A stretch of 64,000 bases of DNA from Budorcas taxicolor (taxonomy: Eukaryota; Chordata; Mammalia; Artiodactyla; Bovidae), in NCBI RefSeq assembly GCF_023091745.1, contig NC_068913.1:35780501-35844500 (forward strand), given 5' to 3'. The notes below the pieces were generated by a model. The model saw only the letters and a program-made list of their open reading frames with translations, was not told the origin of the DNA and made no database searches. A program made the position numbers and the translations under genes. Shown piece by piece: positions 21,906-31,342 of the stretch (its first letter is position 1; each line of letters opens with the position of its first letter).

Positions 21906-22185
21906 GCTGCTGCTGCTGCTGCTAAGTTGCTTTAGTCCTGTCCGACTTTGTGCAACCTCATAGATGGCAGCCCACCAGGCTCTGCCGTCCCTGGGATTCT
22001 CTAGGCAAGAACATTGGAGTGGGTTGCCATTTCCTTCTCCAATGCATGAAAGTGAAAAGTGAAAGTGAAGTCACTTAGTAAGTGTCCGACTCTTCGCGAC
22101 CCCATGGACTGCAGCCTACCAGGCTCTTCCATCCATGGGATTTTCCAGGGAAGAGTACTGGAGTGGGGTGCCATTGCCTTCTCAG
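21906..22185 (-). mobile_element. BOV-A2 SINE, full dimer, with TSD
   Basis: A CTG-repeat tail, monomer 1, the CATGAAAGTGAAAAGTGAAA linker, then monomer 2 to CCATTGCCTTCTCA. CCAGGTGTCTTCT occurs exactly at 21,893-21,905 and 22,186-22,198, a 13-base perfect TSD. This is one of the youngest insertions here. Confidence 0.96.
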
Positions 22186-22329
22186 CCAGGTGTCTTCTAG
22201 GTCTATACAAATATGTATATGTATCTATTGTTTTGTACCAAGTTAGGATGATAAAATACATAGTTTCCCAGACTATAACAAATTGATATGTAATAAACAT
22301 TTTCTCATATTAGTTAATACCTATGGACC

Positions 22330-22850
22330 TTCTTTTGGTTTTTAATAGCTTTACTGAAATATAACTATCATATAATAAATTGTCTATATTGAAGTATACT
22401 ATTTGGTAGGAGGTAATATATATGTCTTCCTGTGAAAATATTACTGCAGTTGAGAAACTGAACCTATCATTCACTGAAAAATTGCCTTATTTCACTTTGT
22501 GATCCTCCCATACCTTTCTCCAGTCAATACTTGCCAGCAACCACTGAACTGCTTTCGTTCACTACAGACTCATGTACATTTTCCAGGACTTCATGTAAAT
22601 TCAATCACAGAGTATAAGCTTATTTTTTTTGTCTGACCTTTTCTCTCATGTTTATTTTAATATTCTGAAATGTTGATGACTGCATCAGTGTGCATTCCTT
22701 TTTATTGATGAGTAGTGTTCCATTGTATGGATATACCACAGTTTATCTGTTCATCTGGTGATAGACATTTGAATTATTTCCAGTTTGGGTTATTACTGAT
22801 GAAGCAGCTGTGAACATTTGATTCAAGCCTTTGTGTGGTCTTTAATAAGC
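22330..22850 (-). mobile_element. Old L1 3' end
   Basis: Reversed old L1: TTTAATAGCTTTACTGAAAT, CCAGCAACCACTGAACTG, GAGTAGTGTTCCATTGTATG, GTTTATCTGTTCATCTGG. Diverged. Confidence 0.75.
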
Positions 22851-22899
22851 TGCCAAAGAATTTTCTAAAACAGTTGTCAGTGTATTTCACACTATACCA

Positions 22900-24690
22900 C
22901 CTTTTGGAATATTTTGTGTTATTCTTTCTTTTATTGGTTGTGTTTTCCTCCTTTCTTACTTGGCTGATGATTTTTCATCGGATGCCAGGCTTGCTTAATT
23001 TACATTTGGTATGCTTTTGTATTTCTAAAAATATTCTTGGGCTTTATTCTGGACTACAGTTACTTCTAAACAGGTTGATCTCTTGGGGTCTTGCTTTAGG
23101 CTTTGTTTATCTCAAGCTTTAAAAATGTGTATTTTTAATATTATTTTGCTTTAGGACCTTTAATATTTCTTATGATTCATGTCTGCTGCTGATGAATTCT
23201 TTCAAGCTTTGTATGTCTGAACAAATGTGTATTTTAACTTTATTAAATATATTTACACTGATTTAAGAATTATAAGTTGACATTCGTTCCTTTTCATTCT
23301 TTAAAGATGTTGCTTTAACATCATCTTCTAGTTCACCTTTTTTTTTTTAATGAGAAATCTGTCATAGTTACTTTTTTTTCCTTTATGGCTGCTTCTCTGG
23401 CTCCTTTTAAGATACTGTCTTTTTGCTGATTTGAAACAATTTGATAATGATATGCTTTTGCATGGGCTTCCCTAGTGTCCCAGATGGTAAAGAATCTGCC
23501 TGCAGTACAAGAGACCTGGGCTTGTTCCCTGGGTCTGGAAGCTCCCCTGAAGAACAGAATGGCTACCCACTCCAGTATTCTTGCCTGGAGAATTCCATGG
23601 ACAGAGGAGCCTGGCAGCCTACAGTCCATGAGGTTGCAAAGAGTCTGACATGACTGAGTGACTAACACTTCCACTTTATTTATTCTTTTGTGTAATTATA
23701 TTCGTGTTTGTCTTGCTTTTTATTTGCTATGATTCTTTTACCTGTGTGTTTATAGTTTTTATCATATTTGGAAAAGTTTTGGCCATTATTTCTTAAAATA
23801 GCTATTTAGTCCTCCACTCTAGGGCTTCTAATTATACATATTTTAATTGCTTAATGTTATTTTACAGTCCCTTCATTTTTATCTTTCTCTCTCTCTTTGT
23901 CTTTTTTCTTTCTGGGTTTCATTTCGGATAACTTTAAGTTCATGTGGCATTTCTTTAAGGCCTAATCTGCTTTTTTAGTGTATTTTTATCTCAGACATTT
24001 AAGTTTTCATTTTTAGAAGTTCAGTTAGGTTCTTCTCTCTCTCTTGTCTTGTCTTTTCTTGAACAAAGGTATCCAGTCTTTCTTCACGTATCCTGAACAT
24101 AGGGTCTTGCTTTAAAAGTTTGGAATTAATTTTTCCACACTGCAGAAGCAAGACCCTTGGTAACATTACATGTTCTGTGCATTGTGAGGTTTTCTGTCTA
24201 GTTGTTGGGAATAGGAATTATTCCCAGGCTTGTGGGACCTCCAAGTACTATTTCCTGTAATCCTTTCAGATGATTCCCTGCTCCTCCTCACAGACATGGG
24301 TAGTTTTCTCACACTCATGCACTGAACAGTAGTTTAACGAATATTAGATGGATTCTCTGCACATCTCTGTGGTTCTCTCTGAGTGTATTTTTCTCTCCTT
24401 TAGTATTCTGGTTTGGAGACTGTAGCTTCCTTTGATACTCAGCTCTGTCTCGCATTAGGGATATTGCCAGGCACTGCCTGGGTTTTTTTCTCCTTGAGTT
24501 GCTATATGCAGATTTACAACTGGCAGTAAGCTGGAACAATCATAAGGCTCATTTCATTGTCTTCATTGCCTAATGTATGACGTTTTGAAAGCCTTTGTTT
24601 CATGTATTTGCCTAATTTTTAAGGTGTTTCAGGTAGGGTAGATCTGGTTTCTGTTACTCCGTCTTGGCTGGAAAGAAAGGTCAACCTTAT
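22900..24690 (-). mobile_element. Ancient L1 5' UTR and ORF1 region, with parts out of order
   Basis: On the minus strand this reads as the start of an old mammalian L1. The 5' end lies at about 24,690 (CCAAGACGGAGTAACAG), the 5' UTR runs to about 24,111, and ORF1 sequence from about 24,105 to 23,120; the ORF1 C-terminal end is near 23,190 (reverse of GATGAATTCTTTCAAGC). The 5' UTR/ORF1 junction piece that should lie between these two (reverse of GATGCCAGGCTTGCTTAATT...GGGTCTTGCTTT) instead sits at 22,910-23,093, beyond the ORF1 end. No open frame survives. A SINE interrupts it at 23,464. Confidence 0.65.
23464..23672 (+). mobile_element. Bov-tA SINE, full length
   Basis: GGGCTTCCCTAGTGTCCCAG head, TTCCCTGGGTCTGGAAG, AATTCCATGGACAGAGGAGC, tail TGACATGACTGAGTGACTAA. 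It is inserted in the ancient L1. Confidence 0.9.
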
Positions 24691-24764
24691 TTTTCTAATG
24701 ACTACAAATATCCCACTGCATTACTTAAATCAAAACATATTTCAAACTGGAGATTTACTGAAGA

Positions 24765-26025
24765 ACATTAACTTGTATCAAAGTTGGACAGAGGCACTAC
24801 AAGAAAAGTGGAGACCAATATCCTTTATGAACATTAATGTAAAAATCTTAAATGAAATGCTATCAAACAAAATTCAAGTTTATTAAAGAATTTTATAAAA
24901 TGACAAAGTAGAATTTGTTATTGGAATGCAAGGATTAATAAATATATGAGAATTGATCAATGTGATAGAGCCAACAAAATGAAAGTAAAGAAACCTACAT
25001 GATCATTTCAATTGATAGAAAAAAATGTGACAAAATATAACAGCCACTCTTTCATGATAAAAACACTCAACAAACAAGGAATAGGCAGGGACTACCTAAA
25101 TGTAATGAAAGCAATAATCAAAACCAACAGTGAATGTCATTCTCTGAAACTTGCCCTTCAAGATCAAGAACAAAGCAAGGATGCCTGCTTTTGTCACTTC
25201 CAATCAGTGTAGTACTTGAAGTTCTGGCTAGAACCATTAGGCAAGAAAAAGTAAAACAAAACAAAGAACTAAAAACCGGAACTCAAATATTTTTACTTTC
25301 ATATTCATACCAGCATTATCCACAATAATTAAAACATGGATGCAATCCCAACATCCCTTGCTGGATGAATGGATAACTAAAATGTGGTTTATGTATACTA
25401 TGAAATATTATTCAGTCTTAGAAAGAAAGACAATTCTGACATATGCTGCTGCTGCTGCTGCTGCTAAGTCGCTTCAGTCGTGTCTGACTCTGTGCGACCC
25501 CGTAGACGGCAGCCCACCAGGCTCCCCCGTCCCTGGGATTCTCCAGGCAAGAGTACTAGAGTGGGTTGCCATTTCCTTCTCCAATGCATGAAAGTGAAAA
25601 GAGAAAGTGAAGTCACTCAGTCATGTCTGACTCTTAGCGACCCCATGGACTGCAGCCCATCAGGCTCCTCTGCCCATGGGCTTTTCCAGGCAAGAGAATA
25701 TATTAATAGATGAATCTTAAGGACATTATGCTAAGTAAAATAAGCTAGTCACAAAAAGACAAATACAGTATGATTCCACTTATGTGAGTTGTCAGAATCA
25801 CAGAGACAGAAAGTAAATTCGTGGTTGCCGGAGGTGGGGCAGATGGGAAAATGGGGAGTTATTGTTTAAGGGTAGAGTGTTTCAGTTTACAAGATGAAAA
25901 GAGTTACAGAGATGTATAGTGGTTATGGTTACACATCATGAATATATTTAATGACACTGAACTGTACAGTTGAAATAATTAAGGTGGTATAATTTATGTT
26001 ATGTATATTTTACCACAATTTTAAA
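24765..26025 (+). mobile_element. Ancient L1, ORF2 pieces and 3' UTR (interrupted by BOV-A2)
   Basis: Forward L1 ORF2 palm region (ATGATAAAAACACTCAACAA; GTACTTGAAGTTCTGGCTAG; GGCAAGAAAAAGTAAAAC) jumps near 25,300 to the ORF2 C-terminus (CAGCATTATCCACAATAATT; GATGAATGGATAACTAAAAT), then after the SINE to the 3' UTR (TAAGCTAGTCACAAAAAGAC; TGACACTGAACTGTACAGTT). A large internal deletion and many stops make it a relic. Confidence 0.8.
25445..25696 (-). mobile_element. BOV-A2 SINE, 5' truncated
   Basis: A CTG run, GCTTCAGTCGTGTCTGACTC, the CATGAAAGTGAAAAGAGAAA linker, and the second monomer up to TTTTCCAGGCAAGAG. L1 sequence continues on both sides. Confidence 0.92.
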
Positions 26026-26099
26026 AATTGGAGAAGAAAACTATCAATTTTATTTAAAAATGATTAGCTGAATTCCATAAATTTTATTTTGTTTACTTT

Positions 26100-26950
26100 T
26101 ATTATCATCCAATTGGACATACTTTTAAATTTCCTGGTATGCTATTCATCTTCAAGTCTTTTTGGTAGACATTAGTATAGCTATCACAGGTTTCTTATGA
26201 TCAATGTTTGCATGGTGAGAAATATCTTAACTTTACAATTTATCATTCTTTTATGTTCAAATTTATTTATTTTTCATAAATAACCTTGGTTGAGTCTTGC
26301 TTTTTAAAATCCAGCTTTACAATCTGTGTTTCAAGGAGTGTTTTATTTGTAAAATTTAATGTAATTATTGACATGCTTGAATTTCATATCATTATTTGAT
26401 TTTTTTATTAACCATTCATTGTCCTCCAGTGCTTTTCTTCTGTCTTTTCTTGGCAGTATATAAATGTATTTTTAATATTCTGCATTATCTGATCTTATTA
26501 CATTGTAGTTGTTCCTTTTTGTACTTCTTTGACATATTTCTTTAGATAATAAAATATGCATATATAATTTATTACAGCATGCATTAAAAATTCTATAACC
26601 AATCCCTTATACAGCACTAATTCTATTAAAGAACAATTTAAGAAATTTATAACAATATATTTTCAATTGTCATGTATTTCTAAATATTCTAAAAATCTAT
26701 TTTTAAAATTACTTTAAATGGCTAGATGTCTTTAAGGTGACAACAGAAATTTGCCTAAGGATGGGAATAATAATTTCAATGGTTCCTAATATTTACTGAG
26801 CAATATTATTTTTTTCTGGTGTTCTTCATTCCTTCTTGTAAAACCAAGTTTCTATCTGATATCATTGTCCTTTAGCCTATAGAAATTCTTTTAGTGCTTC
26901 TTGTCGTGGAGATTAATTCTTTCAGATTTTCACTTTCTGAAGATGACCTC
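26100..26950 (-). mobile_element. Ancient L1, ORF1/ORF2 junction region (diverged)
   Basis: GAGTCTTGCTTTTTAAAATC with ATTTAATGTAATTATTGACA is the reversed start of ORF2 in old L1s. GTGCTTCTTGTCGTGGAGAT with TTCTTTCAGATTTTCACTTT near 26,890-26,935 is the reversed ORF1 C-terminus. Order is right, identity low. Confidence 0.55.
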
Positions 26951-27289
26951 ATAAGAAGTAATATTTACCAGTGAAATGGCAAAATTAAAGAAAAATATAT
27001 TATTTGGTAGACTTCTTGGAAAAGGGCATTGTCATACTTCTACATAGAGTAGAAAATGATAACTATATAAATTGTCTTTTGGCAGTCAAATTTTAAAAAT
27101 GTCTTATACTTTGACTTAAATATTAAAATTGGAATTTATGAGAAAATTCTGTTGTGCATAAAGATATGTTCACAAGGGTGTCCACTGTAGCTTTATTTTT
27201 AATAGCAAAAAGTGGAAATAATCTCAAAGGTACTTCAATAAATGACAATACATCCATATAATGAAATATTTAGCTACTAAGATCTGTAT

Positions 27290-28236
27290 CGCCTCTTGAG
27301 AAACCTATATACAGGTCAGGAAACAACCAGATAGGAAAAGGAATATGTCAAGGCTGTATATTGTCACCCTGCTTATTTAACTTATATGTAGAGTACATCA
27401 TGAGAAACTGGGCTGGAAGAAGCACAAGCTGGAATCAAGACTGACGGGAGAAATATCAATAACCTCAGAAATGCAGATGACACCACCCTTATGGCAGAAA
27501 GTGAAGAGAAACTAAAAAGCCTCTTGATGAAAGTGAAAGAGAGTGAAAAAGTTGGCTTGAAGCTCAACATTCAGAAAATGAAGATCATGACATATGGTCC
27601 CATCACTTCATGGGAAATAGATGGGGAAACAGTGGAAACAGTGTCAGACTTTATCTTTTTGGGCTCCAAAATCACTGCAGATGGTGACTGCAGCCATGAA
27701 ATTAAAAGATGCTTACTCCTTAGAAGGAAAGTTATGACCAACCTAGATACCATATTCAAAAGCAGAGATATTACTTTGCCAACAAAGTTCCGTCTAGTCA
27801 AGGCTATGGTTTTTCCTGTGGTCATGTATGGATGTGAGAGTTGGACTGAAGAAAGCTGAGTGCCGAAGAATTGATGCTTTTGAACTGTGGTGTTGGAGAA
27901 GACACTTGAGAGTCCCTTGGACTGCAAGGAGATCCAACCAGTCCATTCTGAAGGAGATCAGCCCTGGGATTTCTTTGGAAGGAATGATGCTGAAGCTGAA
28001 ACTCCAGTACTTTGGCCACCTCATGCAAAGAGTTGACTCATTGGAAAAGACTCTGATGCTGGGAGGGATTGGGGGCAGGAGGAGAAGGGGATGACAGAGG
28101 ATGAGATGGCTGGATGGCATCATGGACTCGATGGACGTGAGTTTGAGTGAACTCTGGGTGTTGGTGATGGACAGGGAGGCCTGGCATGCCACGATTCATG
28201 GGGTCACAAAGAGATGGACATGACTGAACTGAACTG
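27290..28236 (+). mobile_element. BovB LINE, 5' truncated, with TSD
   Basis: Plus-strand BovB from within the RT to the tail CTGAACTGAACTG. AAGATCTGTAT at 27,279-27,289 and 28,237-28,247 is a perfect 11-base TSD. About 40 bases are deleted near 27,325 (after GGTCAGGAAACAA). Confidence 0.95.
27325..28210 (+). pseudogene. BovB reverse transcriptase C-terminal relic
   Basis: The RT C-terminal half: the CQGCILSPCLFN-like region, then NADDTTLMAESEEKLKS where the catalytic YADD has become NADD (TAT to AAT), then the SDFIFLGSKITADGDCSHEI segment in an open frame to 27,859, and FELWCWRRHLRVPWTARRSN in another frame to 28,094. The RT is inactive by truncation, frameshift and loss of the motif C tyrosine. 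Confidence 0.92.
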
Positions 28237-28247
28237 AAGATCTGTAT

Positions 28248-29992
28248 TGCAAAATAGATTGCTAGAGTTGAGGAAATGCTAAAAAAATGGATAGTGTAAG
28301 ATAAATTTAAAAATACTTGTGTTTTTACCTGCTGGAAAAAAAATGGCATACATCAAATTTTAGCATCAGTAATTGTTTTCCTTTGTACTTTTCCTGTTCT
28401 CCAACTTTTCTACCTTGACTATATAATGATGCTGAAGTCCTATAGTATTTGTTCAAGGAATAATTTTTAAGGACGGTAGGAAATATTAAGTATACTGTAA
28501 AACAGAAAAGAACTAAAGAATTCCTACTGACCTTTGGAGTCTAGATAATTCTCTAGGGAGTAGAGTTGTCTTTTTTTTTTGCCAAAAGGGCCAATAATAA
28601 AGCCATTTATATTTCGTATCTCCTTGTTTCCCTGCCTAATGAGTTGTGATAAAGGGATAAAAGTTAAGATGAGAAAGACATAGATGCCAGATAATGTAAT
28701 CATGAATTTAAAAAAAAATCCAATTATAAGTGGAATTGTCATTAAATTTTACAGCACTAATGAAAAGCCTGGTTTATTCTTTGAAGGTTTCCAAAATGTT
28801 TTGAAGGTAGTATTCTATTTTCTGGTATGTGTTAGAATTCATTTTACTAGAGAACTGTAAACTGGAAATTGTTAGCCTGGTGACCTGAAATGAATTATTT
28901 TGGCCTGAAGCTACTTGACCTGTCAGGCAAGTGGCAATGACGAGAAGAAGGGTACGTTCCCTATGACACTTCAGTTTCTATTTTTACATATGCACACATG
29001 CATTAAAGAAGGAATGTGCTTTTGTGCAGTTTAAGGTCGTGGGTAACTAAGTTAAATTGGGATTTAGCTCTTCTAACAATAGGTTAATTACCAACTCATT
29101 CTCTTGGTGAAATAAAAAGTACAGAAGACATAGTTGAAAGAGAATTGTTAAGCATGATTATCTTACCTTAATATATTTTGATAATATGTTATACTATTCA
29201 AATGTTACTTAGCCCTTGATGGCTGCAGATAGACACAAGTGTGATCTAATTATTTATTTAATGATATTATTTGTGTTTCTAATAGGAGCTAATTAGAAAC
29301 ATTTATGTTAGATCTGGAAAATAATTTATAGGGAACCTTAAATATGATGAATGTAGGAGAATATACATTTTATTTTCTTTCACTTTAACATTTTATTTTG
29401 AAATATATTTTTCCCTTTTAACATTTTATTGTGACCATTGCCTATGGTAATAAATAGTTTTCAGAAACATTATTTTCAGTGTGTATCTAGGATTCTCCTA
29501 AAGGTAAAGCCTCTCCTTTCTATATCAGTTAATAGATTGCTGCTGACATATTTATTCTTTTCTCTTGAACAGTATAATATTATTAGACTTCATGAATTAT
29601 AAGAAATGGTTTTGTGAAAATCCCCCATTGACAGTGATCATGTCAGGAAATTACAAAAATAAGGTGATTTCTCTTAAGTCTCTGATTAGATGTGCTTTTT
29701 CTGAGCAATTGCTAATTTTTAACTTGTAGGTAGTATATGACATATAAATGACTATATTTTAAATCTTGTCTGTTAGAAGGCTTAGATAAAGTTGTATCCT
29801 AACTCTCAAATATGTAACTTCATTTTGTTCTGCTCTACCTCAACCTCACTTAATATAAATTTATTTTAGCTTATCCTATATATGCACCTTTGTGAGACAG
29901 ATAAGTTTGTTGGAACGTTAGCATATAAATAACAAATCAAGAGCCATAAATAAATATTACCACAAGGAAATTACCTGGTCTCTCTAAATATT
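28248..29992. other. No recognised feature
   Basis: About 1.7 kb of very A+T-rich DNA with no repeat I can name and no long frame. It is one of the longest repeat-free stretches here. Confidence 0.45.
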
Positions 29993-30090
29993 ATTAGTTT
30001 CCTAATCTGAAAAATGTGGATAATTATTTCAGTGTATTAGGATAGAGTCATTATGAAGTTTAAATTAGATAATTTAAGTGAAAGCCTGTT
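29993..30090 (+). mobile_element. MIR SINE fragment
   Basis: TAGTTTCCTAATCTGAAAAA then GTGGATAATTATTTCAGTG resembles the MIR 3' half (cagtttcctcatctgtaaaatggggataat). Confidence 0.6.
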
Positions 30091-30095
30091 TTCAA

Positions 30096-30141
30096 GCATT
30101 GTAGGCAGATGCTTTACTGTCTGAGCCACCAGAGAAGCCCC
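30096..30141 (-). mobile_element. Bov-tA SINE head fragment
   Basis: GCATTGTAGGCAGATGCTTT then CTGAGCCACCAGAGAAGCCC, the reversed tRNA-like head. About 46 bases. Confidence 0.8.
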
Positions 30142-30249
30142 AAGGGGTCCCTAATAGCCCCCCAAAATCCTGAAAAACAGTTGGTCTTATATTTCCAGAT
30201 TTCAAAACTTAATACAAAGATAAACTAAGCACATTACCTACTCTCGCTA

Positions 30250-30365
30250 GGTTTTAGCTTGCTCCTCTGTAAAAAGATGACAATCATGAAGCAGTAGTGG
30301 CAATTAGATAAATTAACACAGGTAATTAATCAGTGCTAGTATCTGGCATAGGGCATACGATCAAC
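30250..30365 (+). mobile_element. MIR SINE fragment
   Basis: AGCTTGCTCCTCTGTAAAAA then ATTAACACAGGTAATTAATC and CTGGCATAGGGCATA follow the MIR 3' part. Confidence 0.6.
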
Positions 30366-30396
30366 CATTTCTGTCCATTTGGGGTAAGTGGGAGGT

Positions 30397-30620
30397 GGCA
30401 TAATATAGTAGATAGGTAGGTAGGCTTTGGAGTCAGATTTTCTGAGTTCATATTCTTGCTCTACACTTTACCAGCTCTGTGACCTTTGGCAAATATTTTA
30501 CATTTCTATAACTAAGAATTTTTTTTTAAATTCTGAATACTAGAGTTAACAATAGTACTCATAAAATTGTTAATGATCAAATGAAAGAATCCCTTTGTCT
30601 AGCTCTTAGAAAAACAGCAC
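30397..30620 (+). mobile_element. MIR SINE
   Basis: AGGCTTTGGAGTCAGATTTT, TTGCTCTACACTTTACCAGC, TCTGTGACCTTTGGCAAATA: the MIR core in order, then a diverged 3' part. Confidence 0.75.
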
Positions 30621-30714
30621 TCTCCAGTATTCTTACAGCTGCTATAGTGCTCAGCACAGCATTGGACAAAGAGTATCTGCTCATAAAATGACCCATCATG
30701 CTGCCCTAAACAAT

Positions 30715-31330
30715 GGTTTTTAGGAAGTGCTTAAACACAAGGGTAAATAGTAATCATAAGCTGTCAGGAAAAAAAGCATGTGCATACCCTAATTCAAAAA
30801 TAGCTTTACTGCTAAAAAATGTTAACCATCATCTGAGTTTTCAGCAAGTTGTAATCCTTTATGCTAGAGAAGGGTCTTGCCTCTATATTGGTGGTGTTGA
30901 CTGATCGAGGTAGTGGTTGCTGAAGGTTGTCGTGGCTGTGGCAATATCTTAAAATAACAATGAAGTTTGCCACATTTATGGACTCATCCTTTGAGAAAAG
31001 ATTTCTCTGTAGCATACAGTGATGTTTCATAGCATTTTACCCACATGAGAACTTCTTTCAAAACTGGAGTCGATTCCCTCATGCCCTGCAGCTCTTATCA
31101 ACTTAGTTTATGTCATATTTTACATCCCTTGTTGTCATTTCAACAATCTTCACAGCACTTCAGCAGGAGTAAATTTCATCTTAAGAAACTACTTGCTTTG
31201 CTTAGCCATAAGAAGCCACTCCTCATTTGTTAAATTTTGATAATGATAAGGCAGCAATTCAGTCATGGCTTCAGGTTCAACTTCTAGTTCTCTTGCTATT
31301 TCTACTACTTCTGCAGTTAATCCACCATAG
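30715..31330 (-). mobile_element. Tigger-type (pogo/Tc1) DNA transposon fragment
   Basis: The minus strand carries the 3' coding end and 3' UTR of a Tigger1-like transposon. The right-hand (5') side is cut off at 31,330 by a BovB insertion, and no further Tigger sequence is found past that BovB pair. No inverted repeat end is preserved. Confidence 0.8.
30812..31327 (-). pseudogene. Tigger transposase C-terminal relic (TIGD1-like)
   Basis: Reading the minus strand from 31,327: VVEIARELEVEPEAMTELL, then EEWLLMAKQSK followed by a stop, KIVEMTTRDVKYDINLVDKS, and the stretch SINVANFIVILRYCHSHDNL, which is open from about 31,030 to 30,812. These match in order the C-terminal ~150 residues of the Tigger transposase family, to which the domesticated gene TIGD1 belongs. 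The DDE catalytic core lies N-terminal of this and is absent. Several stops and shifts show that it is not a functional copy. Confidence 0.78.
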
Positions 31331-31342
31331 TTTCAGTTCAGT

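Noticed and set aside
21906..21930. CTG runs as disease-type trinucleotide repeats (also 25,445; 33,841; 44,241; 49,776)
   Set aside because: Each is the 3' tail of a BOV-A2 SINE and only about five to seven units long, well below unstable lengths.
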